In this document: piece by piece, positions 16,838 through 26,389 of the stretch | How the letters are laid out: the number at the start of each line of letters is the position of its first letter | How positions within the stretch are numbered: the first letter of the stretch is position 1 | Assembly: GCA_002436005.1 (NCBI GenBank) | Contig: DIXG01000100.1 | Location: forward strand, 43,136 to 107,135 | DNA length: 64,000 nucleotides | Reading direction: 5' to 3' | From: Anaerolineaceae bacterium UBA6086 | Lineage (GTDB): Bacteria > Chloroflexota > Anaerolineae > Anaerolineales > Anaerolineaceae | Position numbers and translations under genes: made by a program | The notes under the pieces: model-generated | What the model saw: the letters and a program-made list of their open reading frames with translations, nothing else | What the model was told of the DNA's origin: nothing | Databases searched by the model: none

Positions 16838-17962
16838 TTAAGGTTGCTTGATCTGTTTACGATTGGGCGATCGCATGGCAACGCTTTCAACCATGCCAAT
16901 TCCCAGCATCAGCGAAAGCAAAGAACTGCCGCCATAGCTTACAAAGGGCAAGGTTAACCCTGTGACCGGAATCACATTAATGTTGACGCCAATATTAACA
17001 ATCGTTTGGAAGAAAATCAGGAAACCAAAGCCATAGGCGATCAGTGAACCAAAGGTATCTGAAGCATTTTGTGAAATCTTCATACATCGAAAAATCACCA
17101 ACACGAGCAGACCAATCACGACCACTGACCCAACAAAGCCAAATTCAGCAGCAAGCACAGAGAAGATGAAGTCTGTATGTCGCACCTTCAAGAACCTGAG
17201 CTGAACCTGGGTGGACTGGGTATACCCCTGTCCAAACCAGCCGCCAGTGCCAATTGTGATCAAAGCCTGGTCAACATTATATGTTTCTCCATAACGGGCG
17301 TTAGGGTCAGGGAAGAAAAAATTGGAGATGCGATCCAACTGATAATCCTGAAGGAAGGCAAAACCTGTAGCAGCGCCAATCAGCACAACAACAAGCACAA
17401 TCGCAATCGCAATCAGGATAAATCGAATCCTTATCCCCGTAATCCAGAGCATTGCTGCCCAAATCACGAGCAAGACGATCGTTGTGCTCAAGTTTGGTTG
17501 CAGGAAGATCCAGATCACTAATCCACCCACCAGCAACGCACTCTGAAAAATGGTCTTTAAATCAAGTGCCTTCTTTTCATGATTGGCAAAGAAGTTTGCC
17601 AGTGCCAAGATGACGACAATTTTTGCCAGTTCAGCCGGCTGAACCAAAATAGTACCAACTTCCAGCCACCTGACAGCGCCAAACCTCGCTTCAGCCGTGA
17701 AAACAAACAGCAAAAATGCAACCGTTACCAGGTACATGGGTTGAATCAGAGTGATCCAGTAGTTGTAATGGACTGCTGAAACCACAAAGAGAACACCCAG
17801 ACTGATGATAAGAAAAGTCGTCTGCCTCTGGGGATGATCCACCAGTTCAATGTTGCCCGCAATCGAACTCCGGATAAGCGCGATACCAATAATTGAAAGA
17901 AGCAGTGCTGCACCGAACAACCAGAAGTCAAAATTTTGCCAGGCATTGCGTGAGTTTTGCAT
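16838..17962 (-). CDS. rodA: Peptidoglycan glycosyltransferase RodA (SEDS family)
   Basis: A 374-aa polytopic membrane protein of about ten helices that polymerises lipid II for side-wall growth with PBP2. SEDS landmarks are 'RWLEVGTILVQPAELAKI' (near residue 100), 'FLQPNLSTTIVLLVIW', 'GGWFGQGYTQSTQVQLRFLKVRHTDFIFSVLAAEFGF' and 'PVTGLTLPFVSYGGSSLLSLM'. The Asp in 'RHTDFIF' is the essential acidic residue of the family. ATG 17962 is preferred over the TTG just before it. It is the last gene of the shape operon, after mrdA. Confidence 0.92.
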   Translation of the reverse strand: MQNSRNAWQNFDFWLFGAALLLSIIGIALIRSSIAGNIELVDHPQRQTTFLIISLGVLFVVSAVHYNYWITLIQPMYLVTVAFLLFVFTAEARFGAVRWLEVGTILVQPAELAKIVVILALANFFANHEKKALDLKTIFQSALLVGGLVIWIFLQPNLSTTIVLLVIWAAMLWITGIRIRFILIAIAIVLVVVLIGAATGFAFLQDYQLDRISNFFFPDPNARYGETYNVDQALITIGTGGWFGQGYTQSTQVQLRFLKVRHTDFIFSVLAAEFGFVGSVVVIGLLVLVIFRCMKISQNASDTFGSLIAYGFGFLIFFQTIVNIGVNINVIPVTGLTLPFVSYGGSSLLSLMLGIGMVESVAMRSPNRKQIKQP

Positions 17963-18012
17963 CAAGATAAAGCTTTTCTCTATTTTCCAGCCATCATCAA
18001 TTGATTGGAGCT

Positions 18013-20100
18013 TTACGGGCTTTGAGCTGCATCAATAGACTTCAATTCAAAATAGGCATCGATCACCCGACGCACCACTGGCGCTGACAAGGTGGCACCT
18101 TCAGAACCGTTATAAAAGAAAGCAACCACTGCAATTTCAGCATCGTCCCAAGGCGCATACCCCACATACCAGGCATGTGAAGGCCAGGCGCCAAATTCAC
18201 ATTTTCCTTGTGCTTGTGCCACGTTGTCACAATATTCTGCAGTGCCCGTTTTTCCAGCTGACTGGCTAGAATCGTTTCTGAACAGTTCTGCGTGGCGTGG
18301 AATCGTATACTCACTCGCTGTACCATCGGTAACGACCAGACGCATCGCCTGGTTAGCGAGTTCAATCACCCAGGGCTCAACCGTTTTGGTTTCGCCTGAA
18401 GGGTTATTGCCGTTATAGACATTGATCACCGGGTCCTGGGTAATATCCCATCGATAACTGGGTTCTAGCTGCTGAAGGATTGTGCCGTCCTTAGAGAGAA
18501 CCCTGTCGATCAGAGTCACATCCATCAACTTCCCGCCATTGGCAATGGTCGAAATCGAGTTCAACACCTGGAGCGGGGTGGCGAGAACATACCCCTGACC
18601 AATTGCGGCAGTGTAGGTATCGCCTGTTGCCCAGTTTTCACCCAAATTGATGCGTTTCCAGGTAGGATCCGGGATCAACCCATCTGACTCACCGGGGAGC
18701 TCAATTCCTGTCACTGTTCCATATCCAATGGCTTTTGCATATTCGCTCATACGCCAAATCCCCAAACCTCCATCAGGAATTTCGTCCTCAAATCCACCGG
18801 CAACCTTATGCCAGTAAATATTGCAGGAATATGCCACACCCCACTTGAAATTCACCATGCCATGGCCATTGCGGTCCCAACACACAAATTGCTGCGGTTT
18901 TCCGGGGTCATTCTCATAAAACCTCTGGATAACGGTAATTGTTCCCGGATCTTCAACCTCATACTCCGGCGTGACAACGCCCTCATTGAGCACACCCAGC
19001 GCCGAAGCCATCTTGAAGACAGATCCTGGCGGATGCTCTGCCGAGATGGCATGATTGAACAATGGCCGTTGTGGGTCGTTGCTCAACTGCTCATAATAAT
19101 ATCCAGGGATTATGCGTTCCATCCGATTATTTTCAAAATTTGGATAGGAAACCAGCGCCAAAACCTCACCCGTTTTGGGACTCATAGCAATCACAACGCC
19201 ATTATTGGTGATTGTGCGCCCCGCAGTAGTGTTCCAATATTCCATCTCGCTGATCAATGCTTCCCGCGCAATTGCCTGAAGTCGAGTGTCAATCGTCAGG
19301 TAAACATCACTGCCCGGGGTCGGTTCAATCGGTTCAGCTAGATTGCGGATGATTTCACCTGCCACATTCACTTCAACCGTGCGTGTACCGTTAATCCCAG
19401 CAAGTGTGTCATTCAGCGTCTGCTCAACACCCGCGTATCCAACCTTGTCCCGGTTGGCAACAAATCCCAGGTTGACGTAATATTCCTCAAGCGCAGCAGG
19501 GATTGGTCCCAAAAATCCAATGATTTCTGAGGTTAACTCTCCAGTGGGGTACTGGCGTACAGCAGTGATTTCAACGTCAATACCTGGCCATTCCTCCCTG
19601 TTTTCCATCACAACCATGGCGACATCCTGGTCAACATTACATTTCAGCGGGGTTGCCTGGAACGGCCAGTTGGTTGTCGCAATATAAACAATTTCGCTGA
19701 TCCCTAATTCATTGTAGCAAGGCGTGAAATTTCTCGCCGCTTCTTCATCGGTATCCCCGCTGCTGACCGGTATATCGATCAATTCCGAGAGTTCCCTGAA
19801 AATTTGCTGGGTATTACCCTCATCTGCCGGTAAGTATCCAGGGATGACCACAACATTATAAGAGGGGACATTTTGCGCTAAAACTACCCCATTGCGATCA
19901 TAAATTGTTCCGCGAATGGCAGGGTCGCTGATTATTCTCGTCCGGTTTTCATTCGCCTGATTGACAAAATTTGAACCACGCAAGATTTGGATATCAAACA
20001 AACGCAGGATGTAAAACGAAAAAATCGTCCCTATCAGGATAAACAACACTAAGTAACGCCATCGATCAAATCTACTCTGTCTTTGGGGGAAAACACTCAT
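18013..20100 (-). CDS. mrdA: Penicillin-binding protein 2 (elongation transpeptidase)
   Basis: A 695-aa class B PBP. One N-terminal membrane helix (about 15-35) is followed by the dimerisation domain ('IRGTIYDRNGVVLAQN' at about 60) and the transpeptidase domain from about residue 270. Active-site motifs are complete: SxxK in 'PPGSVFKM' (about 360), SxN in 'YSCN' (about 424) and KTG in 'AGKTGTAEY' (about 618). It crosslinks new peptidoglycan outside the membrane with RodA. Its ATG overlaps the mreD stop by four bases. It is longer than E. coli PBP2 (633 aa), with an insert in the dimerisation domain. Confidence 0.93.
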   Translation of the reverse strand: MSVFPQRQSRFDRWRYLVLFILIGTIFSFYILRLFDIQILRGSNFVNQANENRTRIISDPAIRGTIYDRNGVVLAQNVPSYNVVVIPGYLPADEGNTQQIFRELSELIDIPVSSGDTDEEAARNFTPCYNELGISEIVYIATTNWPFQATPLKCNVDQDVAMVVMENREEWPGIDVEITAVRQYPTGELTSEIIGFLGPIPAALEEYYVNLGFVANRDKVGYAGVEQTLNDTLAGINGTRTVEVNVAGEIIRNLAEPIEPTPGSDVYLTIDTRLQAIAREALISEMEYWNTTAGRTITNNGVVIAMSPKTGEVLALVSYPNFENNRMERIIPGYYYEQLSNDPQRPLFNHAISAEHPPGSVFKMASALGVLNEGVVTPEYEVEDPGTITVIQRFYENDPGKPQQFVCWDRNGHGMVNFKWGVAYSCNIYWHKVAGGFEDEIPDGGLGIWRMSEYAKAIGYGTVTGIELPGESDGLIPDPTWKRINLGENWATGDTYTAAIGQGYVLATPLQVLNSISTIANGGKLMDVTLIDRVLSKDGTILQQLEPSYRWDITQDPVINVYNGNNPSGETKTVEPWVIELANQAMRLVVTDGTASEYTIPRHAELFRNDSSQSAGKTGTAEYCDNVAQAQGKCEFGAWPSHAWYVGYAPWDDAEIAVVAFFYNGSEGATLSAPVVRRVIDAYFELKSIDAAQSP

Positions 20101-20597
20101 GCTTCCACCTCCAGCGGGTAAATTCGACTCACCAGTTCACTTGCAACAGCAAAAATTGGGAGTGCGAATATCAGATTTAACAAAACACTTGGCACAACAA
20201 CCGAATCCAAACTTTCTAACCAGGAGATCGGCGAGCCACTAACTTGCAACACAATGATATATACCGCCTGTTGAAAAAAAGTGCCAAGTAACGTCACTAT
20301 GAACATCGCTAAGATCGGCACACGCCAAACACGTCTTTGCAAAAGTTTCGAGATCAACACAACACCCAGATAACCGATTAACGGTGCATAAAACGGCATG
20401 GCAGAAATCACACTGATGATCAGTCCAAACACACCCGTCCAAAGCCAGGCATTCTTTACATGTTCCTGCAACGACCAGGCAGCAATAAATAAAAGAACCA
20501 GGTCGGGACTTCCCGCGATCAAGTTAATCCTTGAGAAAACCGTCATTTGTAAAACGGTAAAGATTAACAATGCCAGCGCGCAAACGACATGGGACAT
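20097..20597 (-). CDS. mreD: Rod shape-determining protein MreD
   Basis: A 166-aa membrane protein with about five helices, weakly conserved as usual for MreD. The N-terminal 'FSRINLIAGSPDLVLLFIAAWSL' matches the family. The call is supported by position between mreC and mrdA. It overlaps mrdA by four bases and begins four bases after mreC. Confidence 0.85.
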   Translation of the reverse strand: MSHVVCALALLIFTVLQMTVFSRINLIAGSPDLVLLFIAAWSLQEHVKNAWLWTGVFGLIISVISAMPFYAPLIGYLGVVLISKLLQRRVWRVPILAMFIVTLLGTFFQQAVYIIVLQVSGSPISWLESLDSVVVPSVLLNLIFALPIFAVASELVSRIYPLEVEA

Positions 20598-20601
20598 AGG
20601 T

Positions 20602-21441
20602 TTACTTCTCCGGAATCAGAGGAGAAACATCAACGGATTGAAAATTGCTGATGACCAGGACAGCGTTAATAGCCGTGAAATCCACAATCGGTTGAACTGA
20701 AGCAGTCTGAAAAATGGCATTATCCCGTCTTTGGGTTGAAAGGACCTGTCCGACAAAAATGTTTGGAGGATAATTCCCACCTAATCCAGAAGTTAACACC
20801 ACATCACCCAGTTCAACCGTCTCATCAAGCGGAATCATATCCAAGAAGATATCGCCCGTGAGCGACCCCTGAAGCTGAACCTCAATCTCTGCTGATTTCA
20901 ATCGAACATTAACCACTGACGTGGAATCGCTGATTAATTTTACCCGGGCAGCACCTGCGATGACAGCATCTACCCTTCCGACCAACCCCTGTTGAGTGAC
21001 GACAGGCATGCCATAACGGACGCCATCCTCTGTTCCTTTATCAATCATGATATATTGCAGGAAAGGGCTGATCTCCCGTCCAATCACCGTAGCGGCAATG
21101 TAGTCATACTGGGGATTAGTTCGACCAAAATCAAGGAGCGCAAAACAAACCTGCGCTTCCCCTAACCTTTCTTCAAGCTCAATAAGCTGCGTTTGCAGCT
21201 GAGTTACCTGTGATTCCAGAAGCGCATTTTGCTGCCTGAGCTGGACAACATCGCTTGGGGTTGTCAGCAGGTCGCGCGCTGAAAGATATCGAACAGATAG
21301 CCACCTCTGCATGGAAATCAATGGGTTAAGCGTTAAATTAAAGATTGGGGTCAAATACCCGCTCATGGCAAGGAACAACAGCCCACTAATAACCAATAAA
21401 AGAACAATCGTTTGAATATTTTTTCTGTTAAAGAATTTCAT
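20602..21441 (-). CDS. mreC: Rod shape-determining protein MreC
   Basis: A 279-aa protein with one N-terminal membrane helix (about 10-30), a coiled coil (about 60-95, 'LRQQNALLESQVTQLQTQLIELEERL') and an extracytoplasmic beta-rich domain with 'AATVIGREISPFLQYIMIDKG', 'GMPVVTQQGLVGRV' and 'DVVLTSGLGGNYPPNIFVGQV', all typical of MreC. It links cytoplasmic MreB to the periplasmic-side wall synthases. Confidence 0.93.
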   Translation of the reverse strand: MKFFNRKNIQTIVLLLVISGLLFLAMSGYLTPIFNLTLNPLISMQRWLSVRYLSARDLLTTPSDVVQLRQQNALLESQVTQLQTQLIELEERLGEAQVCFALLDFGRTNPQYDYIAATVIGREISPFLQYIMIDKGTEDGVRYGMPVVTQQGLVGRVDAVIAGAARVKLISDSTSVVNVRLKSAEIEVQLQGSLTGDIFLDMIPLDETVELGDVVLTSGLGGNYPPNIFVGQVLSTQRRDNAIFQTASVQPIVDFTAINAVLVISNFQSVDVSPLIPEK

Positions 21442-21513
21442 AATTGACCGATCCCTGATTTCGCAACTGGATCGACTCTCTTGATGATCAGCATTTAGTA
21501 AAAGAAATAGAAT

Positions 21514-22587
21514 TTATATTAATGTCCGTTTGACCGGTTCTCTTTCCAGCCCAACCAAAAAACCTGAAAATTCATTCTTACTTTCAAGGACCATACCACA
21601 CCCCCTGGCCACACAGGTCATTGGATCTTCAGCTACCCAGGCTCGAATTTTTAAGTCTTCTGATAATCTTTCTGCAAGGTTCTTTAATTGGGCGCTGCCC
21701 CCGGCAAGACAGATTCCACTATCAAACAGGTCAGAGAGTACTTCGGGTGGGGCTTCATCCAACGCATCGCGGATGGTTTTTACGATCACTGCGATTGAAC
21801 TGGAGATCGCTTCTCTAATTTCAATGGAAGAGATCTCAATTGCCTCCGGTAGGCCGGTTACCAGGTTTCGACCCCGTACATCAATCGTCTGCTCTTCCTT
21901 CAGCGGATAGGCAGATCCAATAGTCATTTTCACTTTTTCAGCTGTTCGCTCACCAATAAATAAATTATATTTATTCCTGATATAGTTAATGATATCCTGG
22001 TCAAGCTCATCACCCGCCACACGCAGAGAACGCGATACCACAATCCCGCCCATAGCAATCAAAGCAACCTCGGTCGTGCCACCACCAATATCCACAATCA
22101 TCACACCCTGAACATCATTTACAGGCAATCCTGCGCCAATAGCTGCCGCAGCCGTTTCATGGATCATGTTGACTTCTCTTGCGCCCGCTGCCATTGCCGC
22201 ATCATACACCGCTCGCTTTTCCACTTCAGAAGCACCTGAAGGAATACCAACGACAATTCTCGGCTTTGGAAGGGGAACAATACTCTGCTGGTGTGCCTTA
22301 CCAATGAAATACTCAAGCATTGCCTGGGTGACATCATAATCCGAGATGACGCCATCCCGCAGCGGCCGAAGGGCAATAACATTGGCGGGTGTTCTTCCAA
22401 CCATAGCCTTTGCTTGCCCGCCAATTGCAACAGGCTCCCGGGTTCGTTTTTCAAGCGCAACCCAGGAAGGCTCATTGATGACAATGCCTTTACCACGAAT
22501 ATTAATTAATGTATTGGCAGTACCTAAATCGATACCGATATCCAGGGAAAATAATCCCCAAAACCAATTTAGCGGGGAAAACGCCAA
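21514..22587 (-). CDS. mreB: Actin-like cell shape protein MreB
   Basis: A 357-aa bacterial actin. Phosphate 1 'DIGIDLGTANTLI', phosphate 2 'GVMIVDIGGGTTEVALIAMG', adenosine motif 'ICLAGGSAQLKNLAERL' and 'GIPSGASEVEKRAVYDAAMAAGA' are present. The start is TTG with GAGGAG seven bases upstream; no better ATG is available. An N-terminal 'MAFSPLNWFWGLF' could serve as the amphipathic membrane-binding helix. It is the first gene of mreBCD-mrdA-rodA, preceded by an extended -10 promoter and a long palindrome. Confidence 0.95.
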   Translation of the reverse strand: MAFSPLNWFWGLFSLDIGIDLGTANTLINIRGKGIVINEPSWVALEKRTREPVAIGGQAKAMVGRTPANVIALRPLRDGVISDYDVTQAMLEYFIGKAHQQSIVPLPKPRIVVGIPSGASEVEKRAVYDAAMAAGAREVNMIHETAAAAIGAGLPVNDVQGVMIVDIGGGTTEVALIAMGGIVVSRSLRVAGDELDQDIINYIRNKYNLFIGERTAEKVKMTIGSAYPLKEEQTIDVRGRNLVTGLPEAIEISSIEIREAISSSIAVIVKTIRDALDEAPPEVLSDLFDSGICLAGGSAQLKNLAERLSEDLKIRAWVAEDPMTCVARGCGMVLESKNEFSGFLVGLEREPVKRTLI

Positions 22588-22611
22588 TTCAATACTCCTC
22601 GTTTAAACAAG

Positions 22612-22635
22612 ATTGGTAATGTACACATTACCAAT
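22612..22635. promoter_or_regulatory. 24-nt palindrome in the mreB 5' leader (operator or hairpin)
   Basis: ATTGGTAATGT (22612-22622) and ACATTACCAAT (22625-22635) are exact inverted repeats around a two-base centre. It lies 24 bases upstream of mreB, just downstream of a predicted transcription start. It could bind a dimeric repressor at DNA level, or fold in the RNA as a 10-bp stem with a four-base loop next to the ribosome site. Confidence 0.65.
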
Positions 22636-22646
22636 AAACCCTTGAA

Positions 22647-22655
22647 ATTATACCA
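22647..22655 (-). promoter_or_regulatory. Extended -10 promoter of the mre operon
   Basis: On the minus strand TGGTATAAT reads as an extended -10 element (TGnTATAAT). No good -35 is visible, as is usual for this promoter class. Transcription would start near 22640 and pass directly through the palindrome. The remaining stretch to 22860 shows no gene. Confidence 0.6.
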
Positions 22656-22860
22656 TAGGATCATGGTTGGAAATTGTGCAACCACAAAAACCAGTTTACC
22701 TTTCCGCACAATTGCTGTCAATCACTCAAAGACCCACTCAAAGACCCATCACTGATGTAATCCTGCCCGATTTTCTCCATTTTAATGACCTGCTGTAGTA
22801 AAAGAATTACCCTATCACTTGATTAACCCTTATGATGATAAATCCGCAGAACATTGGGCA

Positions 22861-24141
22861 CTACGCCCGGGCACTCTCCAAAACCGCTTGGAGATTGTCT
22901 CCTTCCCGCACGACAAAAGTTAGAACGCCTCGGTTCACCAGGGCGGTTTCCAGATCGGAAATATCCTCTTCTGCACCAAAACTTGCCGGATCAATCAAGA
23001 TAATAACAGGCATCAATCCACGCTGAATCAAATCCATCACAACGGACAAAATGTCCTCATCAGTCGCTGGGGTAATAATGATAATACTGCTGCCCCGGGC
23101 CAAATGAGTGATTTGCGAGCTGATCAACCCCCATAAAGGCATATCGCCTTCCGCCCGTAAAACAGCCAATGTTTCCAAAATTTTGCCCAGTTGTCGCTCT
23201 CCCCGTTCCGCTGGCAGAACCGAGTAATTCTGCCCGACAGAGACCAAACCCACCTCCCGTTTATTGCGCAGATAATATTGCGCAATTGAGGCAGTAATCG
23301 AGACCGCATACTCTTCTGTATCTGGCGGCAGGGTAAAATCTTTTTTTTGTCTGAGCTGCCATCGATCCGCACCAGGTTCAATCGCGTTGGCAGGTTGATG
23401 AATGTGAACATCCCTCCGTGCGTCAAGAAAGATCCACACCTCAGCCAGAGGATCTTTTTCGAATTCTTTAACAATCAAGCGTTGTTTGCGGGCTGATGTC
23501 GGCCAGTGAATTCTTTTCAACGGATCACCGTGCACAAATTCTCGCACTCCTGCCGAATAAGGCGTCACGTCCAGGGTCTTTTGGCGCAGCGCGCGCCCAC
23601 CCGGTAAGACGCCAAATGGCGCAGGAAAATTCGAAATATTCACTGTATATGGAATGACCAGCAGATGCGATTGAGGATCGATCCGCTTACGTAATAGAAA
23701 TAAACCGAATAGATCACCAGATTCAACCAGAGTCGGACCCAATAGAAACCAGCCGCGCTTTTCCAGAAGGGAATAGGCAATATACTGCCTGGTATGATGC
23801 CCTCCGATCCATGTCAGGATGCTTGATCCAGCGCGATCCGAAAGCTCTGATTGGTCGGTGATTTTTACCCAGATTTTTGGCAGGAAGCTGCGATTGACGA
23901 TCTCAAAGTTTTCCGAGAAGACTTCCCCCACCTGTTTACGTGTGCTGCGCGTCGATCGCGTCAGTTCAACGCCATGGAGAGAGAAAACTGTCCATATAAA
24001 ATTGCCCAACAGCACGATCAGCAGCGCGATAAATAACCGCTGATAAATTGGGTTGTTTGAAAGATCTGGTAGTCTTGAGATGATGAAGCTGATAAAAATC
24101 AGTAAAACCATCCACCAGAAGGAACGACCCATCTTGATCAC
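22861..24141 (-). CDS. DUF58 domain protein (MoxR-associated)
   Basis: A 426-aa protein with two N-terminal membrane helices (about 7-25 and 31-50), a beta-rich middle part and a DUF58/vWA-like region. The DUF58 motif is 'SAGVREFVHGDPLKRIHWPTSARKQRLIVKEFE' (about 195-230), followed by 'EVWIFLDARRDVHI', a degenerate metal-site strand. GTG 24141 overlaps the moxR stop; ATG 24132 is an alternative start. DUF58 proteins work with MoxR AAA+ ATPases as a chaperone-like pair for maturing protein complexes; the client is unknown here. Confidence 0.85.
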   Translation of the reverse strand: MIKMGRSFWWMVLLIFISFIISRLPDLSNNPIYQRLFIALLIVLLGNFIWTVFSLHGVELTRSTRSTRKQVGEVFSENFEIVNRSFLPKIWVKITDQSELSDRAGSSILTWIGGHHTRQYIAYSLLEKRGWFLLGPTLVESGDLFGLFLLRKRIDPQSHLLVIPYTVNISNFPAPFGVLPGGRALRQKTLDVTPYSAGVREFVHGDPLKRIHWPTSARKQRLIVKEFEKDPLAEVWIFLDARRDVHIHQPANAIEPGADRWQLRQKKDFTLPPDTEEYAVSITASIAQYYLRNKREVGLVSVGQNYSVLPAERGERQLGKILETLAVLRAEGDMPLWGLISSQITHLARGSSIIIITPATDEDILSVVMDLIQRGLMPVIILIDPASFGAEEDISDLETALVNRGVLTFVVREGDNLQAVLESARA

Positions 24142-25109
24142 ATTGCACCACCGCCAAGGTCGCCCCCAGGAATTGCGAGTGCATTCAGAATTTCCTTCAC
24201 AATCTTTGCCGCACTCACATCCGTCAATCTTGCTGCTGGACTGACCACAATCCTGTGAGGGAGGATGTTTGGCGCAAGCGTTTTGATATCATCAGGCAGA
24301 ACATAGTCGCGCCCCAAAAGCGCTGCCCGAGCCTGTGCCGCCCGAAAAAGCCCTAAACTTCCCCGAGGACTGGCACCCAGGTACACCTCAGGATGCTGAC
24401 GTGTTTCCCTGACCAATTCAACAATATAGCGTTCCACAGGCGGAGAAACGTGAACATACTTAACCAATTCCTGCGCACGCAGAATTTCATCGAGTGAAAT
24501 CACTGGTTCCAGGTCAAGGATGGGATGATTGAGCTTTTGCTGCTCAAGTATTTTAATTTCGTTGCTGAGTGAGGTGTACCCCAGATCGATCCGCATTAAA
24601 AATCGATCCAATTGGGCTTCTGGCAGCGGAAAAGTCCCTTCATATTCGATTGGATTTTGGGTTGCCATCACCATAAAAGGCTGGGGAAGAAGGTAAGTCA
24701 TGCCATCCACGGTCATCTGGCGCTCTTCCATAGCCTCAAGCAATGCGGATTGCGTCTTTGGTGTGGCACGATTGATCTCATCTCCTAAAACAATCTGTGC
24801 CATCAAAGGTCCGGGCCGAAACTCAAATTCCCTCGTGTTCTGGTTGTAAATCGACACACCTGTTACATCACTTGGCAACATGTCCGGTGTAAATTGAATC
24901 CGTTTAAAAGTGCATCCTAATGATTTTGCCAGGCTGCGAGCGAGCATTGTTTTACCCACACCAGGCACGTCCTCAATCAATACATGTCCTTGACAGAGAA
25001 AGGAGATAATCGTCTGTGTGATTGCATCATCCTTTCCAATGATGACTTTTCCCAGATTTGTCTTCAGTTTTTCACCAATGTTCTGAACAAATGAAATGTC
25101 TACTGCCAT
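24138..25109 (-). CDS. MoxR-family AAA+ ATPase
   Basis: A 323-aa AAA+ ATPase. Walker A 'EDVPGVGKTMLARSLAKSLG', Walker B with the MoxR signature 'VLGDEINRATPKTQSALLEAMEERQMTVDG', sensor 1 'FMVMATQNPIEYEGTFPLPEAQLDRFLMRI' and sensor 2 'GASPRGSLGLFRAAQARAAL' are all intact. It begins after a GGGAG site and is translationally coupled to the DUF58 gene, the standard MoxR arrangement. The 270 bases upstream separate it from a divergent gene and hold no other gene. Confidence 0.93.
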   Translation of the reverse strand: MAVDISFVQNIGEKLKTNLGKVIIGKDDAITQTIISFLCQGHVLIEDVPGVGKTMLARSLAKSLGCTFKRIQFTPDMLPSDVTGVSIYNQNTREFEFRPGPLMAQIVLGDEINRATPKTQSALLEAMEERQMTVDGMTYLLPQPFMVMATQNPIEYEGTFPLPEAQLDRFLMRIDLGYTSLSNEIKILEQQKLNHPILDLEPVISLDEILRAQELVKYVHVSPPVERYIVELVRETRQHPEVYLGASPRGSLGLFRAAQARAALLGRDYVLPDDIKTLAPNILPHRIVVSPAARLTDVSAAKIVKEILNALAIPGGDLGGGAM

Positions 25110-25386
25110 TTACCTACTCCCTTATGCGGAGGAAATTCATCACTGAGTAATAACGATTTCTCATAATTTTATCTTATTTTGAAATGATTTGCCTTGCTGG
25201 CATTCTAAAAACGACTGGAGTCAATTTCCACGAATAAACCAGCCCCGCAATACCAATTCATGGGCACAGCCCTGTTAATTGTTGTGAAATTTACATGATA
25301 AAATAAAACAGTCAGAAAAATCTGATGTTCAGTAAAAATACACTGAACCCTTCGCCTGCGTGTAATTGTTTTTCGAAAGGCTGCCC

Positions 25387-26091
25387 ATGACCAGTGAAAC
25401 CCTAAATTTGTTCCGTTTACAAAAACTCGACACACTGATCGACAAACACCAACTCCGTATTTCTGAAATTGATCAAGCCCTGAGCAGTGATCTGAGGGTA
25501 AAAAAGGCTACAGCTCTGCTTGAAAAAGCTCAAGGGCAAACAAAGGAAATTCGCATCCAACTGCGACAGCTGGAAAACAAAGTAGAAGACCTCAGGATCA
25601 AGAGGAAAACTACCCAGGCATCCATGTTCAGTGGCAAAATCAAGAATCCCAAGCAATTGGAAGAACTACAGATGGAAACAGAAGCACTCAAACGTTACAT
25701 CAACCAGCTTGAAGATGAACAGCTGGAGATCATGATTGCCTTCGAATCTGCAGAAAACCAGGAGCAAAAAGCAGAGAAACGCTTGAGTCAGATAAAAGCA
25801 GTTACGGTGCAGGAAAATGCTGAAATGCTGGGAGAGCGTAAAATGATAGAAACCGATTTGAAAAGACTGCTGCGTGAAAAGGACGCCGTGTTACAGTCCA
25901 TTCCACCTGAAAACCTCACCCTCTATCACCGCCTAAGAAAAACAAAATATGGAACAGCCGTTGCATTGGTCACGGATGGGGGCTGCAGCATTTGTGGACA
26001 GGCGCTGACCCCTGCCGATCAGCAATCGATTCGTGCGTCTAATCAACTGGTCTTCTGCCCGTCTTGCGGCAGAATTTTGTTTGAAGGGTGA
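25387..26091 (+). CDS. Coiled-coil zinc-ribbon protein (DUF164 / CT398-like family)
   Basis: A 234-aa protein from ATG 25387 (GAAAGG upstream). Residues about 10-180 are a long, highly charged helical hairpin. The C-terminus carries a C4 zinc ribbon: 'GGCSICGQAL' and 'VFCPSCGRILF', two CxxC pairs. This architecture belongs to the C4-type zinc ribbon family represented by chlamydial CT398 and FlgZ-type proteins. Proposed roles include binding sigma factors or RNA; no function can be assigned here. It is a single gene convergent with yggT. Confidence 0.8.
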   Translation: MTSETLNLFRLQKLDTLIDKHQLRISEIDQALSSDLRVKKATALLEKAQGQTKEIRIQLRQLENKVEDLRIKRKTTQASMFSGKIKNPKQLEELQMETEALKRYINQLEDEQLEIMIAFESAENQEQKAEKRLSQIKAVTVQENAEMLGERKMIETDLKRLLREKDAVLQSIPPENLTLYHRLRKTKYGTAVALVTDGGCSICGQALTPADQQSIRASNQLVFCPSCGRILFEG

Positions 26092-26099
26092 TCTGCTTA

Positions 26100-26357
26100 C
26101 TAAAAGCTGCGCAGAATCGTAACAAGGATCGACCCCAAAACTTGTAACGCGATGATTAAAATCAGCGGGCTCCAATCCACCCCACCCATGGGTGGTACCA
26201 ACTTCCGGATTGGTGAAAGCAATGGGCCTACAACCCTGCCTAATGCCTGTCGGATGGGATGATACGGGTCCATAAAATAGCTCAACAGAGAAGAAATAAA
26301 CACCAGTAAGGATAAAACACGAACGGTTGCATCAACAATTGCTATCACAATATTCAT
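26100..26357 (-). CDS. YggT family membrane protein
   Basis: An 85-aa protein with two hydrophobic segments (about 5-25 and 58-80) and the YggT motif 'SYFMDPYHPIRQALGRVVGPLLSPIRKLVPPMGGVDWSPLI'. ATG 26357 is preferred because GGAGAA lies six bases upstream; an in-frame start 18 bases earlier is less supported. It follows yggS, the usual pairing of these genes across bacteria. Confidence 0.88.
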   Translation of the reverse strand: MNIVIAIVDATVRVLSLLVFISSLLSYFMDPYHPIRQALGRVVGPLLSPIRKLVPPMGGVDWSPLILIIALQVLGSILVTILRSF

Positions 26358-26389
26358 AAATTCTCCATAACCCAATTAAGCGTCGTTAA

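Noticed and set aside
18808..19341. 177-codon plus-strand open frame
   Set aside because: It lies entirely opposite mrdA, whose PBP motifs are intact, and shows no known motif.
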